Assembly: GCA_964057225.1 (NCBI GenBank)
Contig: OZ059896.1
Coordinates: 1,426,001 to 1,490,000, forward strand
Direction: 5' to 3'
Length of the DNA: 64,000 bases
Source of the DNA: Auanema rhodensis
Lineage: Eukaryota; Nematoda; Chromadorea; Rhabditida; Rhabditidae
Both the position numbers and the translations under genes were made by a program. Below are positions 26,100-41,150 of this stretch, in pieces. The notes beneath the pieces were generated by a model. That model saw only the letters and a program-made list of their open reading frames with translations. It did not search any database and was not told where the DNA came from. Every line of letters starts with the position of its first letter. Position 1 is the first letter of the stretch.

Positions 26100-29000
26100 T
26101 ATCTCGGTGCCTTTTTAAGCTAGCGGAAATCTGATAACACAGATCGACGCAGCTTAAAAATCCGCATCGAATGCACTATACTACATTAAGAAAAGCTTAA
26201 TACAAAAATTAGTTATGATCGTTTGGAAAATGATGCATTAGTGTATGTTGAGTTTCCATGTACACTCAAAATTGCTTCCAAAAACATTTTGACAAAAATT
26301 TTTTCGAAAAATTTCAAAATAATTTAGCGAAAAGTAGATGTTTTTAGATTCCTTTTTTCGAGGCAAAAACGATGGACAATGTTATTCAACGAAAAAATTA
26401 ATTCTTCAGGGTGAAAATCGAGGATATAAGTGTGAACTTATATCAGTTGATATCTCGGTGCATTTTCAAGCTAGCGCAAATCTGATAGTACAGATCGACG
26501 CAGCTTAAAAATCCGCATCAAATGCACTATACTACATTGAGAAACGCTTAATACAAAAATTAGTTATGATCGTTTGAAAAATGATGCATTAGTGTATGTT
26601 GAGTTTCCATGTACACTCAACATTGCTTCCAAAAACATTTTGACAAAAATTTTTTCGAAAATTTCAAAATAATTTAGCGAAAAGTAGATGTTTTTAGATT
26701 CCTTTTTTCGAGGCAAAAACGATGGACAATGTTATTCAACGAAAAAATTAATTCTTCAGGGTGAAAATCGAAAATATAAGTGTGAACTTATATCAGTTGA
26801 TATCTCGGTGCATTTTTCAGCTAGCGCAAATCTGATAACACAGATCGACGCAGCTTAAAAATCCGCATCGAATGCACTATACTACATTGAGAAACGCTTT
26901 AAACCAAAATTAGTTATGATCGTTTGAAAAATGATGCATTAGTGTATGTTGAGTTTCCATGTACACTCAAAATTGCTTCCAAAAACATTTTGACAAAAAT
27001 TTTTTCGAAAAATTTCAAAATAATTTAGCGAAAAGTAGATGTTTTCAGATTCCTTTTTTTGAGGCAAAAACGATGGACAATGTTATTCAACGACGAAATT
27101 AATTCTTCAGGGTGAAAATCGAGGATATAAGTGTGAACTTATATCAGTTGATATCTCGGTGCATTTTTAAGCTAGCGCAAATCTAATAACACAGATCGAC
27201 GCAGCTTAAAAATCCGCATCGAATGCACTATATTACATTGAGGAAAGCTTAATACAAAAATTAGTTATGATCGTTTGGAAAATGATGCATTAGTGTATGT
27301 TGAGTTTCCATGTACACTCAAAATTGCTTCCAAAAACATTTTGACAAAAATTTTTTCGAAAAATTTCAAAATAATTTAGCGAAAAGTAGATGTTTTTAGA
27401 TTCCTTTTTTCGAGGCAAAAACGATGGACAATGTTATTCAACGAAAAAATTAATTCTTCAGGGTGAAAATCGAGGATATAAGTGTGAACTTATATCAGTT
27501 GATATCTCGGTGCATTTTCAAGCTAGCGCAAATCTGATAGTACAGATCGACGCAGCTTAAAAATCCGCATCAAATGCACTATACTACATTGAGAAACGCT
27601 TAATACAAAAATTAGTTATGATCGTTTGAAAAATGATGCATTAGTGTATGTTGAGTTTCCATGTACACTCAACATTGCTTCCAAAAACATTTTGACAAAA
27701 ATTTTTTCGAAAATTTCAAAATAATTTAGCGAAAAGTAGATGTTTTTAGATTCCTTTTTTCGAGGCAAAAACGATGGACAATGTTATTCAACGAAAAAAT
27801 TAATTCTTCAGGGTGAAAATCGAAAATATAAGTGTGAACTTATATCAGTTGATATCTCGGTGCATTTTTCAGCTAGCGCAAATCTGATAACACAGATCGA
27901 CGCAGCTTAAAAATCCGCATCGAATGCACTATACTACATTGAGAAACGCTTTATACCAAAATTAGTTATGATCGTTTGAAAAATGATGCATTAGTGTATG
28001 TTGAGTTTCCATGTACACTCAAAATTGCTTCCAAAAACATTTTGACAAAAATTTTTTCGAAAAATTTCAAAATAATTTAGCGAAAAGTAGATGTTTTCAG
28101 ATTCCTTTTTTTGAGGCAAAAACGATGGACAATGTTATTCAACGAAAAAATTAATTCTTCAGGATGAAAATCGAGGATATAAGTGTGAACTTATATCAGT
28201 TGATATCTCGGTGCCTTTTTAAGCTAGCGGAAATCTGATAACACAGATCGACGCAGCTTAAAAATCCGCATCGAATGCACTATACTACATTAAGGAAAGC
28301 TTAATACAAAAATTAGTTATGATCGTTTGGAAAATGATGCATTAGTGTATGTTGAGTTTCCATGTACACTCAAAATTGCTTCCAAAAACATTTTGACAAA
28401 AATTTTTTCGAAAAATTTCAAAATAATTTAGCGAAAAGTAGATGTTTTTAGATTCCTTTTTTCGAGGCAAAAACGATGGACAATGTTATTCAACGAAAAA
28501 AATAATTCTTCAGGGTGAAAATCGAGGATATAAGTGTGAACTTATATCAGTTGATATCTCGGTGCATTTTCAAGCTAGCGCAAATCTGATAGTACAGATC
28601 GACGCAGCTTAAAAATCCGCATCGAATGCACTATACTACATTAAGAAAAGCTTAATACAAAAATTAGTTATGATCGTTTGAAAAATGATGCATTAGTGTA
28701 TGTTGAGTTTCCATGTACACTCAACATTGCTTCCAAAAACATTTTGACAAAAATTTTTTCGAAAAATTTCAAAATAATTTAGCGAAAAGTAGATGTTTTT
28801 AGATTCCTTTTTTCGAGGCAAAAACGAAGGACAATGTAATTCAACGAAAAAATTAATTCTTCAGGGTGAAAATCGAGGATATAAGTGTGAACTTATATCA
28901 GTTCATATCTCGGTGCATTTTCAAGCTAGCGCAAATCTGATAGCACAGATCGACGCAGCTTAAAAATCCGCATCGAATGCACTATACTACATTGAGAAAC

Positions 29001-29200
29001 GCTTAATACAAAAATTAGTTATGAACGTTTGAAGAATGATGCATTAGTGTATGTTGAGTTTCCATGTACACTCAACATTGCTTCCAAAAACATTTTGACA
29101 AAAATTTTTTCGAAAATTTCAAAATAATTTAGCGAAAAGTAGATGTTTTTAGATTCCTTTTTTCGAGGCAAAAACGATGGACAATGTTATTCAACGAAAA
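26100..29200. repeat. satA trimer higher-order repeat of 1052 bp, nearly three copies
   Basis: The cycle consists of a unit with GATAACACAG and GTTTGGAAAATG, a unit with GATAGTACAG, and a 350 bp unit leading into GAAAATATAAG, TTTTTCAGC and ACCAAAATT. GTTTGG lies at 26221, 27273 and 28325, exactly 1052 bp apart (351+351+350). CATCAAATGC occurs in the first two cycles near 26516 and 27568; the third copy diverges after about 28.6 kb. Similar units reappear near 31.4-32.2 kb, 3857 bp (about 11 units) after the copy at 27.5-28.3 kb. Confidence 0.8.
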
Positions 29201-32200
29201 AATTAATTCTTCAGGGTGAAAATCGAAAATATAAGTGTGAACTTATATCAGTTGATATCTCGGTGCATTTTTCAGCTAGCGCAAATCTGATAACACAGAT
29301 CGACGCAGCTTAAAAATCCGCATCGAATGCACTATACTACATTGAGAAACGCTTAATACCAAAATTAGTTATGATCGTTTGAAAAATGATGCATTAGTGT
29401 ATGTTGAGTTTCCATGTACACTCAAAATTGCTTCCAAAAACATTTTGACAAAAATTTTTTCGAAAAATTTCAAAATAATTTAGCGAAAAGTAGATGTTTT
29501 TAGATTCCTTTTTTCAAGGCAAAAACGATGGACAATGTTATTCAACGAAAAAATTAATTCTTCAGGGTGAAAATCGAGGATATAGGTGTGAACTTATATC
29601 AGTTGATATCTCGGTGCATTTTCAAGCTAGCGCAAATCTGATAGTACAGATCGACGCAGCTTAAAAATCCGCATCGAATGCACTATACTACATTGAGAAA
29701 CGCTTAATACAAAATTTAGTTATGATCGTTTGAAAAATGATGCATTAGTGTATGTTGAGTTTCCATGTACACTCAACATTGCTTCCAAAAACATTTTGAC
29801 AAAAATTTTTTCGAAAAATTTCAAAATAATTTAGCGAAAAGTAGATGTTTTTAGATTCCTTTTTTCAAGGCAAAAACGATGGACAATGTTATTCAACGAA
29901 AAAATTAATTCTTCAGGGTGAAAATCGAGGATATAAGTGTGAACTTATATCAGTTGATATCTCGGTGCATTTTCAAGCCAGCGCAAATCTGATAGTACAG
30001 ATCGACGCAGCTTAAAAATCCGCATCGGATGCACTATACTACATTGAGAAACGCTTAATACAAAAATTAGTTATGATCGTTTGAAAAATGATGCATTAGT
30101 GTATGTTGAGTTTCCATGTACACTCAACATTGCTTCCAAAAACATTTTGACAAAAACTTTTTCGAAAATTTCAAAATAATTTAGCGAAAAGTAGATGTTT
30201 TTAGATTCCTTTTTTCGAGGCAAAAACGATGGACAATGTTATTCAACGAAAAAATTAATTCTTCAGGGTGAAAATCGAAAATATATGTGTGAACTTATAT
30301 CAGTTGATATCTCAGTGCATTTTTCAGCTAGCGCAAATCTGATAACACAGATCGACGCAGCTTAAAAATCCGCATCGAATGCACTATACTACATTGAGAA
30401 ACGCTTTATACCAAAATTAGTTATGATCGTTTGAAAAATGATGCATTAGTGTATGTTGAGTTTCCATGTACACTCAAAATTGCTTCCAAAAACATTTTGA
30501 CAAAAATTTTTTCGAAAAATTTCAAAATAATTTAGCGAAAAGTAGATGTTTTCAGATTCCTTTTTTTGAGGCGAAAACGATGGACAATGTTATTCAACGA
30601 AAAAATTAATTCTTCAGGGTGAAAATCGAGGATATAAGTGTGAACTTATATCAGTTGATATCTCGGTGCCTTTTTAAGCTAGCGGAAATCTGATAACACA
30701 GATCGACGCAGCTTAAAAATCCGCATTGAATGCACTATACTACATTGAGAGACGCTTAATACAAAAATTAGTTATGATCGTTTGAAAAATGATGCATTAG
30801 TGTATGTTGAGTTTCCATGTACACTCAACATTGCTTCCAAAAACATTTTGACAAAAATTTTTTCGAAAAATTTCAAAATAATTTAGCGAAAAGTAGATGT
30901 TTTTAGATTCCTTTTTTCAAGGCAAAAACGATGGACAATGTTATTCAACGAAAAAATTAATTCTTCAGGGTGAAAATCGAGGATATAAGTGTGAACTTAT
31001 ATCAGTTGATATCTCGGTGCATTTTCAAGCTAGCGCAAATCTGATAGTACAGATCGACGCAGCTTAAAAATCCGCATCGAATGCACTATACTACATTGAG
31101 AAACGCTTAATACAAAAATTAGTTATGATCGTTTGAAAAATGATGCATTAGTGTATGTTGAGTTTCCATGTACACTCAACATTGCTTCCAAAAACATTTT
31201 GACAAAAATTTTTTCGAAAATTTCAAAATAATTTAGCGAAAAGTAGATGTTTTTAGATTCCTTTTTTCGAGGCAAAAACGATGGACAATGTTATTCAACG
31301 AAAAAATTAATTCTTCAGGGTGAAAATCGAAAATATAAGTGTGAACTTATATCAGTTGATATCTCGGTGCATTTTCAAGCTAGCGCAAATCTGATAGTAC
31401 AGATCGACGCAGCTTAAAAATCCGCATCAAATGCACTATACTACATTGAGAAACGCTTAATACAAAAATTAGTTATGATCGTTTGAAAAATGATGCATTA
31501 GTGTATGTTGAGTTTCCATGTACACTCAACATTGCTTCCAAAAACATTTTGACAAAAATTTTTTCGAAAATTTCAAAATAATTTAGCGAAAAGTAGATGT
31601 TTTTAGATTCCTTTTTTCGAGGCAAAAACGATGGACAATGTTATTCAACGAAAAAATTAATTCTTCAGGGTGAAAATCGAAAATATAAGTGTGAACTTAT
31701 ATCAGTTGATATCTCGGTGCATTTTTCAGCTAGCGCAAATCTGATAACACAGATCGACGCAGCTTAAAAATCCGCATCGAATGCACTATACTACATTGAG
31801 AAACGCTTTATACCAAAATTAGTTATGATCGTTTGAAAAATGATGCATTAGTGTATGTTGAGTTTCCATGTACACTCAAAATTGCTTCCAAAAACATTTT
31901 GACAAAAATTTTTTCGAAAAATTTCAAAATAATTTAGCGAAAAGTAGATGTTTTCAGATTCCTTTTTTTGAGGCAAAAACGATGGACAATGTTATTCAAC
32001 GAAAAAATTAATTCTTCAGGGTGAAAATCGAGGATATAAGTGTGAACTTATATCAGTTGATATCTCGGTGCCTTTTTAAGCTAGCGGAAATCTGATAACA
32101 CAGATCGACGCAGCTTAAAAATCCGCATCGAATGCACTATACTACATTAAGAAACGCTTAATACAAAAATTAGTTATGATCGTTTGGAAAATGATGCATT

Positions 32201-32765
32201 AGTGTATGTTGAGTTTCCATGTACACTCAAAATTGCTTCCAAAAACATTTTGACAAAAATTTTTTCGAAAAATTTCAAAATAATTTAGCGAAAAGTAGAT
32301 GTTTTTAGATTCCTTTTTTCGAGGCAAAAACGATGGACAATGTTATTCAACGAAAAAAATAATTCTTCAGGGTGAAAATCGAGGATATAAGTGTGAACTT
32401 ATATCAGTTGATATCTCGGTGCATTTTCAAGCTAGCGCAAATCTGATAGTACAGATCGACGCAGCTTAAAAATCCGCATCGAATGCACTATACTACATTG
32501 AGAAACGCTTAATACAAAAATTAGTTATGATCGTTTGAAAAATGATGCATTAGTGTATGTTGAGTTTCCATGTACACTCAAAATTGCTTCCAAAAACATT
32601 TTGACAAAAATTTTTTCGAAAAATTTCAAAATAATTTAGCGAAAAGTAGATGTTTTTAGATTCCTTTTTTCGAGGCAAAAACGATGGACAATGTTATTCA
32701 ACGAAAAAATTAATTCTTCAGGGTGAAAATCGAGGATATAAGTGTGAACTTATATCAGTTGATAT

Positions 32766-35700
32766 CTCGGTGCATTTTTAAGCTAGCGGAAATTTGATAA
32801 CACAGATCGACGCAGCTTAAAAATCCGCATTGAATGCACTATACTACATTGTGAAAAGCTTAATACAAAAATTAGTTATGATCGTTTGGAAAATGATGCA
32901 TTAGTGTATGTTGAGTTTCCATGTACACTCAAAATTGCTTCCAAAAACATTTTGACAAAAATTTTTTCGAAAAATTTCAAAATAATTTAGCGAAAAGTAG
33001 ATGTTTTTAGATTCCTTTTTTCGAGGCAAAAACGATGGACAATGTTATTCAACGAAAAAATTAATTCTTCAGGGTGAAAATCGAGGATATAAGTGTGAAC
33101 TTATATCAGTTGATATCTCGGTGCATTTTTAAGCTAGCGGAAATTTTATAACACAGATCGACGCAGCTTAAAAATCCGCATTAAATGCACTATACTACAT
33201 TGTGAAAAGCTTAATACAAAAATTAGTTATGATCGTTTGGAAAATGATGCATTAGTGTATGTTGAGTTTCCATGTACACTCAAAATTGCTTCCAAAAACA
33301 TTTTGACAAAAATTTTTTCGAAAAATTTCAAAATAATTTAGCGAAAAGTAGATGTTTTTAGATTCCTTTTTTCGAGGCAAAAACGATGGACAATGTTATT
33401 CAACGAAAAAATTAATTCTTCAGGGTGAAAATCGAGGATATAAGTGTGAACTTATATCAGTTGATATCTCGGTGCATTTTCAAGCTAGCGCAAATCTGAT
33501 AGTACAGATCGACGCAGCTTAAAAATCCGCATCGAATGCACTATACTACATTGAGAAACGCTTAATACAAAAATTAGTTATGATCGTTTGAAAAATGATG
33601 CATTAGTGTATGTTGAGTTTCCATGTACACTCAAAATTGCTTCCAAAAACATTTTGACAAAAATTTTTTCGAAAAATTTCAAAATAATTTAGCGAAAAGT
33701 AGATGTTTTTAGATTCCTTTTTTCGAGGCAAAAACGATGGACAATGTTATTCAACGAAAAAATTAATTCTTCAGGGTGAAAATCGAGGATATAAGTGTGA
33801 ACTTATATCAGTTGATATCTCGGTGCATTTTTAAGCTAGCGGAAATTTGATAACACAGATCGACGCAGCTTAAAAATCCGCATTGAATGCACTATACTAC
33901 ATTGTGAAAAGCTTAATACAAAAATTAGTTATGATCGTTTGGAAAATGATGCATTAGTGTATGTTGAGTTTCCATGTACACTCAAAATTGCTTCCAAAAA
34001 CATTTTGACAAAAATTTTTTCGAAAAATTTCAAAATAATTTAGCGAAAAGTAGATGTTTTTAGATTCCTTTTTTCGAGGCAAAAACGATGGACAATGTTA
34101 TTCAACGAAAAAATTAATTCTTCAGGGTGAAAATCGAGGATATAAGTGTGAACTTATATCAGTTGATATCTCGGTGCATTTGCAAGCTAGCGCAAATCTG
34201 ATAGTACAGATCGACGCAGCTTAAAAATCCGCATCGAATGCACTATACTACATTGAGAAACGCTTAATACAAAAATTAGTTATGATCGTTTGAAAAATGA
34301 TGCATTAGTGTATGTTGAGTTTCCATGTACACTCAAAATTGCTTCCAAAAACATTTTGACAAAATTTTTTCGAAAAATTTCAAAATAATTTAGCGAAAAG
34401 TAGATGTTTTTAGATTCCTTTTTCGAGGCAAAAACGATGGACAATGTTATTCAACGAAAAAATTAATTCTTCAGGGTGAAAATCGAGGATATAAGTGTGA
34501 ACTTATATCAGTTGATATCTCGGTGCATTTTTAAGCTAGCGGAAATTTGATAACACAGATCGACGCAGCCTAAAAATCCGCATTGAATGCACTATACTAC
34601 ATTGTGAAAAGCTTAATACAAAAATTAGTTATGATCGTTTGGAAAATGATGCATTAGTGTATGTTGAGTTTCCATGTACACTCAAAATTGCTTCCAAAAA
34701 CATTTTGACAAAAATTTTTTCGAAAAATTTCAAAATAATTTAGCGAAAAGTAGATGTTTTTAGATTCCTTTTTTCGAGGCAAAAACGATGGACAATGTTA
34801 TTCAACGAAAAAATTAATTCTTCAGGGTGAAAATCGAGGATATAAGTGTGAACTTATATCAGTTGATATCTCGGTGCATTTTTAAGCTAGCGGAAATTTG
34901 ATAACACAGATCGACGCAGCTTAAAAATCCGCATTGAATGCACTATACTACATTGTGAAAAGCTTAATACAAAAATTAGTTATGATCGTTTGGAAAATGA
35001 TGCATTAATGTATGTTGAGTTTCCATGTACTTTCAAAATTGCTTCCAAAAACATTTTGACAAAAATTTTTTCGAAAAATTTCAAAATAATTTAGCGAAAA
35101 GTAGATGGTTTTAGATTCCTTTTTTCGAGGCAAAAACGATGGACAATGTTATTCAACGAAAAAATTAATTCTTCAGGGTGAAAATCGAGGATATAAGTGT
35201 GAACTTATATCAGTTGATATCTCGGTGCATTTTTAAGCTAGCGGAAATTTGATAACACAGATCGACGCAGCTTAAAAATCCGCATTGAATGCACTATACT
35301 ACATTGTGAAAAGCTTAATACAAAAATTAGTTATGATCGTTTGGAAAATGATGCATTAGTGTATGTTGAGTTTCCATGTACACTCAAAATTGCTTCCAAA
35401 AACATTTTGACAAAATTTTTTCGAAAAATTTCAAAATAATTTAGCGAAAAGTAGATGTTTTTAGATTCCTTTTTTCGAGGCAAAAACGATGGACAATGTT
35501 ATTCAACGAAAAAATTAATTCTTCAGGGTGAAAATCGAGGATATAAGTGTGAACTTATATCAGTTGATATCTCGGTGCATTTTTAAGCTAGCGGAAATTT
35601 GATAACACAGATCGACGCAGCTTAAAAATCCGCATTGAATGCACTATACTACATTGTGAAAAGCTTAATACAAAAATTAGTTATGATCGTTTGGAAAATG

Positions 35701-38700
35701 ATGCATTAGTGTATGTTGAGTTTCCATGTACACTCAAAATTGCTTCCAAAAACATTTTGACAAAAATTTTTTCGAAAAATTTCAAAATAATTTAGCGAAA
35801 AGTAGATGTTTTTAGATTCCTTTTTTCGAGGCAAAAACGATGGACAATGTTATTCAACGAAAAAATTAATTCTTCAGGGTGAAAATCGAGGATATAAGTG
35901 TGAACTTATATCAGTTGATATCTCGGTGCATTTTTAAGCTAGCGGAAATTTGATAACACAGATCGACGCAGCTTAAAAATCCGCATTGAATGCACTATAC
36001 TACATTGTGAAAAGCTTAATACAAAAATTAGTTATGATCGTTTGGAAAATGATGCATTAGTGTATGTTGAGTTTCCATGTACACTCAAAATTGCTTCCAA
36101 AAACATTTTGACAAAAATTTTTTCGAAAAATTTCAAAATAATTTAGCGAAAAGTAGATGTTTTTAGATTCCTTTTTTCGAGGCAAAAACGATGGACAATG
36201 TTATTCAACGAAAAAATTAATTCTTCAGGGTGAAAATCGAGGATATAAGTGTGAACTTATATCAGTTGATATCTCGGTGCATTTTCAAGCTAGCGCAAAT
36301 CTGATAGTACAGATCGACGCAGCTTAAAAATCCGCATCGAATGCACTATACTACATTGAGAAACGCTTAATACAAAAATTAGTTATGATCGTTTGAAAAA
36401 TGATGCATTAGTGTATGTTGAGTTTCCATGTACACTCAAAATTGCTTCCAAAAACATTTTGACAAAAATTTTTTCGAAAAATTTCAAAATAATTTAGCGA
36501 AAAGTAGATGTTTTTAGATTCCTTTTTTCGAGGCAAAAACGATGGACAATGTTATTCAACGAAAAAATTAATTCTTCAGGGTGAAAATCGAGGATATAAG
36601 TGTGAACTTATATCAGTTGATATCTCGGTGCAATTTTAAGCTAGCGGAAATTTGATAACACAGATCGACGCAGCTTAAAAATCCGCATTGAATGCACTAT
36701 ACTACATTGTGAAAAGCTTAATACAAAAATTAGTTATGATCGTTTGGAAAATGATGCATTAGTGTATGTTGAGTTTCCATGTACACTCAAAATTGCTTCC
36801 AAAAACATTTTGACAAAAATTTTTTCGAAAAATTTCAAAATAATTTAGCGAAAAGTAGATGTTTTTAGATTCCTTTTTTCGAGGCAAAAACGATGGACAA
36901 TGTTATTCAACGAAAAAATTAATTCTTCAGGGTGAAAATCGAGGATATAAGTGTGAACTTATATCAGTTGATATCTCGGTGCATTTTCAAGCTAGCGCAA
37001 ATCTGATAGTACAGATCGACGCAGCTTAAAAATCCGCATCGAATGCACTATACTACATTGAGAAACGCTTAATACAAAAATTAGTTATGATCGTTTGAAA
37101 AATGATGCATTAGTGTATGTTGAGTTTCCATGTACACTCAAAATTGCTTCCAAAAACATTTTGACAAAATTTTTTCGAAAAATTTCAAAATAATTTAGCG
37201 AAAAGTAGATGTTTTTAGATTCCTTTTTCGAGGCAAAAACGATGGACAATGTTATTCAACGAAAAAATTAATTCTTCAGGGTGAAAATCGAGGATATAAG
37301 TGTGAACTTATATCAGTTGATATCTCGGTGCATTTTTAAGCTAGCGGAAATTTGATAACACAGATCGACGCAGCTTAAAAATCCGCATTGAATGCACTAT
37401 ACTACATTGTGAAAAGCTTAATACAAAAATTAGTTATGATCGTTTGGAAAATGATGCATTAGTGTATGTTGAGTTTCCATGTACACTCAAAATTGCTTCC
37501 AAAAACATTTTGACAAAAATTTTTTCGAAAAATTTCAAAATAATTTAGCGAAAAGTAGATGTTTTTAGATTCCTTTTTTCGAGGCAAAAACGATGGACAA
37601 TGTTATTCAACGAAAAAATTAATTCTTCAGGGTGAAAATCGAGGATATAAGTGTGAACTTATATCAGTTGATATCTCGGTGCATTTTTAAGCTAGCGGAA
37701 ATTTGATAACACAGATCGACGCAGCTTAAAAATCCGCATTGAATGCACTATACTACATTGTGAAAAGCTTAATACAAAAATTAGTTATGATCGTTTGGAA
37801 AATGATGCATTAGTGTATGTTGAGTTTCCATGTACACTCAAAATTGCTTCCAAAAACATTTTGACAAAAATTTTTTCGAAAAATTTCAAAATAATTTAGC
37901 GAAAAGTAGATGGTTTTAGATTCCTTTTTTCGAGGCAAAAACGATGGACAATGTTATTCAACGAAAAAATTAATTCTTCAGGGTGAAAATCGAGGATATA
38001 AGTGTGAACTTATATCAGTTGATATCTCGGTGCATTTTTAAGCTAGCGGAAATTTGATAACACAGATCGACGCAGCTTAAAAATCCGCATTGAATGCACT
38101 ATACTACATTGTGAAAAGCTTAATACAAAAATTAGTTATGATCGTTTGGAAAATGATGCATTAGTGTATGTTGAGTTTCCATGTACACTCAAAATTGCTT
38201 CCAAAAACATTTTGACAAAAATTTTTTCGAAAAATTTCAAAATAATTTAGCGAAAAGTAGATGGTTTTAGATTCCTTTTTTCGAGGCAAAAACGATGGAC
38301 AATGTTATTCAACGAAAAAATTAATTCTTCAGGGTGAAAATCGAGGATATAAGTGTGAACTTATATCAGTTGATATCTCGGTGCATTTTTAAGCTAGCGG
38401 AAATGTGATAACACAGATCGACGCAGCTTAAAAATCCGCATTGAATGCACTATACTACATTGTGAAAAGCTTAATACAAAAATTAGTTATGATCGTTTGG
38501 AAAATGATGCATTAGTGTATGTTGAGTTTCCATGTACACTCAAAATTGCTTCCAAAAACATTTTGACAAAAATTTTTTCGAAAAATTTCAAAATAATTTA
38601 GCGAAAAGTAGATGTTTTTAGATTCCTTTTTTCGAGGCAAAAACGATGGACAATGTTATTCAACGAAAAAATTAATTCTTCAGGGTGAAAATCGAGGATA

Positions 38701-40980
38701 TAAGTGTGAACTTATATCAGTTGATATCTCGGTGCATTTTTAAGCTAGCGGAAATTTGATAACACAGATCGACGCAGCTTAAAAATCCGCATTGAATGCA
38801 CTATACTACATTGTGAAAAGCTTAATACAAAAATTAGTAATGATCGTTTGGAAAATGATGCATTAGTGTATGTTGAGTTTCCATGTACACTCAAAATTGC
38901 TTCCAAAAACATTTTGACAAAAATTTTTTCGAAAAATTTCAAAATAATTTAGCGAAAAGTAGATGTTTTTAGATTTCTTTTTTCGAGGCAAAAACGATGG
39001 ACAATGTTATTCAACGAAAAAATTAATTCTTCAGGGTGAAAATCGAGGATATAAGTGTGAACTTATATCAGTTGATATCTCGGTGCATTTTCAAGCTAGC
39101 GCAAATCTGATAGTACAGATCGACGCAGCTTAAAAATCCGCATCGAATGCACTATACTACATTGAGAAACGCTTAATACAAAAATTAGTTATGATCGTTT
39201 GAAAAATGATGCATTAGTGTATGTTGAGTTTCCATGTACACTCAAAATTGCTTCCAAAAACATTTTGACAAAAATTTTTTCGAAAAATTTCAAAATAATT
39301 TAGCGAAAAGTAGATGTTTTTAGATTCTTTTTTTCGAGGCAAAAACGATGGACAATGTTATTCAACGAAAAAATTAATTCTTCAGGGTGAAAATCGAGGA
39401 TATAAGTGTGAACTTATATCAGTTGATATCTCGGTGCATTTTTAAGCTAGCGAAAATTTGATAACACAGATCGACGCAGCTTAAAAATCCGCATCGAATG
39501 CACTATACTACATTAAGAAAAGCTTAATACAAAAATTAGTTATGATCGTTTGAAAAATGATGCATTAGTGTATGTTGAGTTTCCATGTACACTCAAAATT
39601 GCTTCCAAAAACATTTTGACAAAAAATTTTCGTAAAATTTCAAAATAATTTAGCGAAAAGTAGATGTTTTTAGATTCCTTTTTTCAAGGCAAAAACGATG
39701 GACAATGTTATTCAACGAAAAAATTAATTCTTCAGGGTGAAAATCGAGGATATAAGTGTGAACTTATATCAGTTGATATCTCGGTGCATTTTTAAGCTAG
39801 CGGAAATTTGATAACACAGATCGACGCAGCTTAAAAATCCGCATTGAATGCACTATACTACATTGTGAAAAGCTTAATACAAAAATTAGTTATGATCGTT
39901 TGGAAAATGATGCATTAGTGTATGTTGAGTTTCCATGTACACTCAAAATTGCTTCCAAAAACATTTTGACAAAAATTTTTTCGAAAAATTTCAAAATAAT
40001 TTAGCGAAAAGTAGATGTTTTTAGATTCCTTTTTTCGAGGCAAAAACGATGGACAATGTTATTCAACGAAAAAATTAATTCTTCAGGGTGAAAATCGAGG
40101 ATATAGGTGTGAACTTATATCAGTTGATATCTCGGTGCATTTTTCAGCTAGCGCAAATCTGATAACACAGATCGACGCAGCTTAAAAATCCGCATCGAAT
40201 GCACTATATTACATTGAGAAACGCTTAATACCAAAATTAGTTATGATCGTTTGAAAAATGATGCATTAGTGTATGTCGAGTTTCCATGTACACTCAAAAT
40301 TGCTTCCAAAAACATTTTGACAAAAATTTTTTCGAAAAATTTCAAAATAATTTAGCAAAAAGTAGATGTTTTTAGATTCCTTTTTTCGAGGCAAAAACGA
40401 TGGACAATGTTATTCAACGAAAAAATAATTCTTCAGGGTAAAAATCGAGGATATAAGTGTGAACTTATATCAGTTGATATCTCGGTGCATTTTTAAGCTA
40501 GCGCAAATCTGATAATACAGATCGACGCAGCTTAAAAATCCGCATCGAATGCACTATACTACATTGAGAAACGCTTAATACAAAAATAAGTTATGATCGT
40601 TTGAAAAATGATGCATTAGTGTATGTTGAGTTTCCATGTACACTCAAAATTGCTTCCAAAAACATTTTGACAAAAATTTTTTCGAAAAATTTCAAAATAA
40701 TTTAGCGAAAAGTAGATGTTTTTAGATTCCTTTTTCGAGGCAAAAACGATGGACAATGTTATTCAACGAAAAAATTAATTCTTCAGGGTGAAAATCGAGG
40801 ATATAAGTGTGAACTTATATCAGTTGATATCTCGGTGCATTTTTAAGCTAGCGGAAATTTGATAACACAGATCGACGCAGCTTAAAAATCCGCATTGAAT
40901 GCACTATACTACATTGTGAAAAGCTTAATACAAAAATTAGTTATGATCGTTTGGAAAATGATGCATTAGTGTATGTTGAG
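32766..40980. repeat. satA domain dominated by the CGGAAATTTG/CATTGTGAAAAGC variant
   Basis: Most units here share TTTTTAAGCTAGCGGAAATT, GATAACACAG, CCGCATTGAATG, CATTGTGAAAAGCTT and GTTTGGAAAATG. Units of the common GATAGTACAG type are interspersed singly near 33.5, 34.2, 36.3, 37.0 and 39.1 kb. Runs of five such variant units occur at about 34.54-36.29 and 37.34-39.09 kb. AAGCTT is present in this variant and absent from the common GAGAAACGCTTAAT type. Confidence 0.8.
34195..39095. repeat. satA 8-unit higher-order repeat (about 2805 bp)
   Basis: The order one common unit, five variant units, one common unit starts at about 34195 and again at about 36995. A shortened A run with TTCCTTTTTCGAGG near 34360-34425 recurs near 37165-37230, and GTAGATGGTTTTAG at 35101 recurs at 37906, both at +2805 bp. 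Differences include AGCCTAAAAATCC at 34568 and CATTAATGTATG at 35004, which are absent from the second copy, and close agreement is lost after about 35.4/38.2 kb. Confidence 0.75.
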
Positions 40981-41150
40981 TTTCCATGTACACTCAAAAT
41001 TGCTTCCAAAAACATTTTGACAAAAATTTTTTCGAAAAATTTCAAAATAATTTAGCAAAAAGTAGATGTTTTTAGATTCCTTTTTTCGAGGCAAAAACGA
41101 TGGACAATGTTATTCAACAAAAAAATCAATTCTTCAGGGTGAAAATCGAG

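Noticed and set aside
38745-38942. 65-codon open frame on the minus strand in satA
   Set aside because: It shares its start with the junction frame because both read the same satA segment. It exists only because of a point variant in this unit (TTAGTAATG instead of TTAGTTATG).
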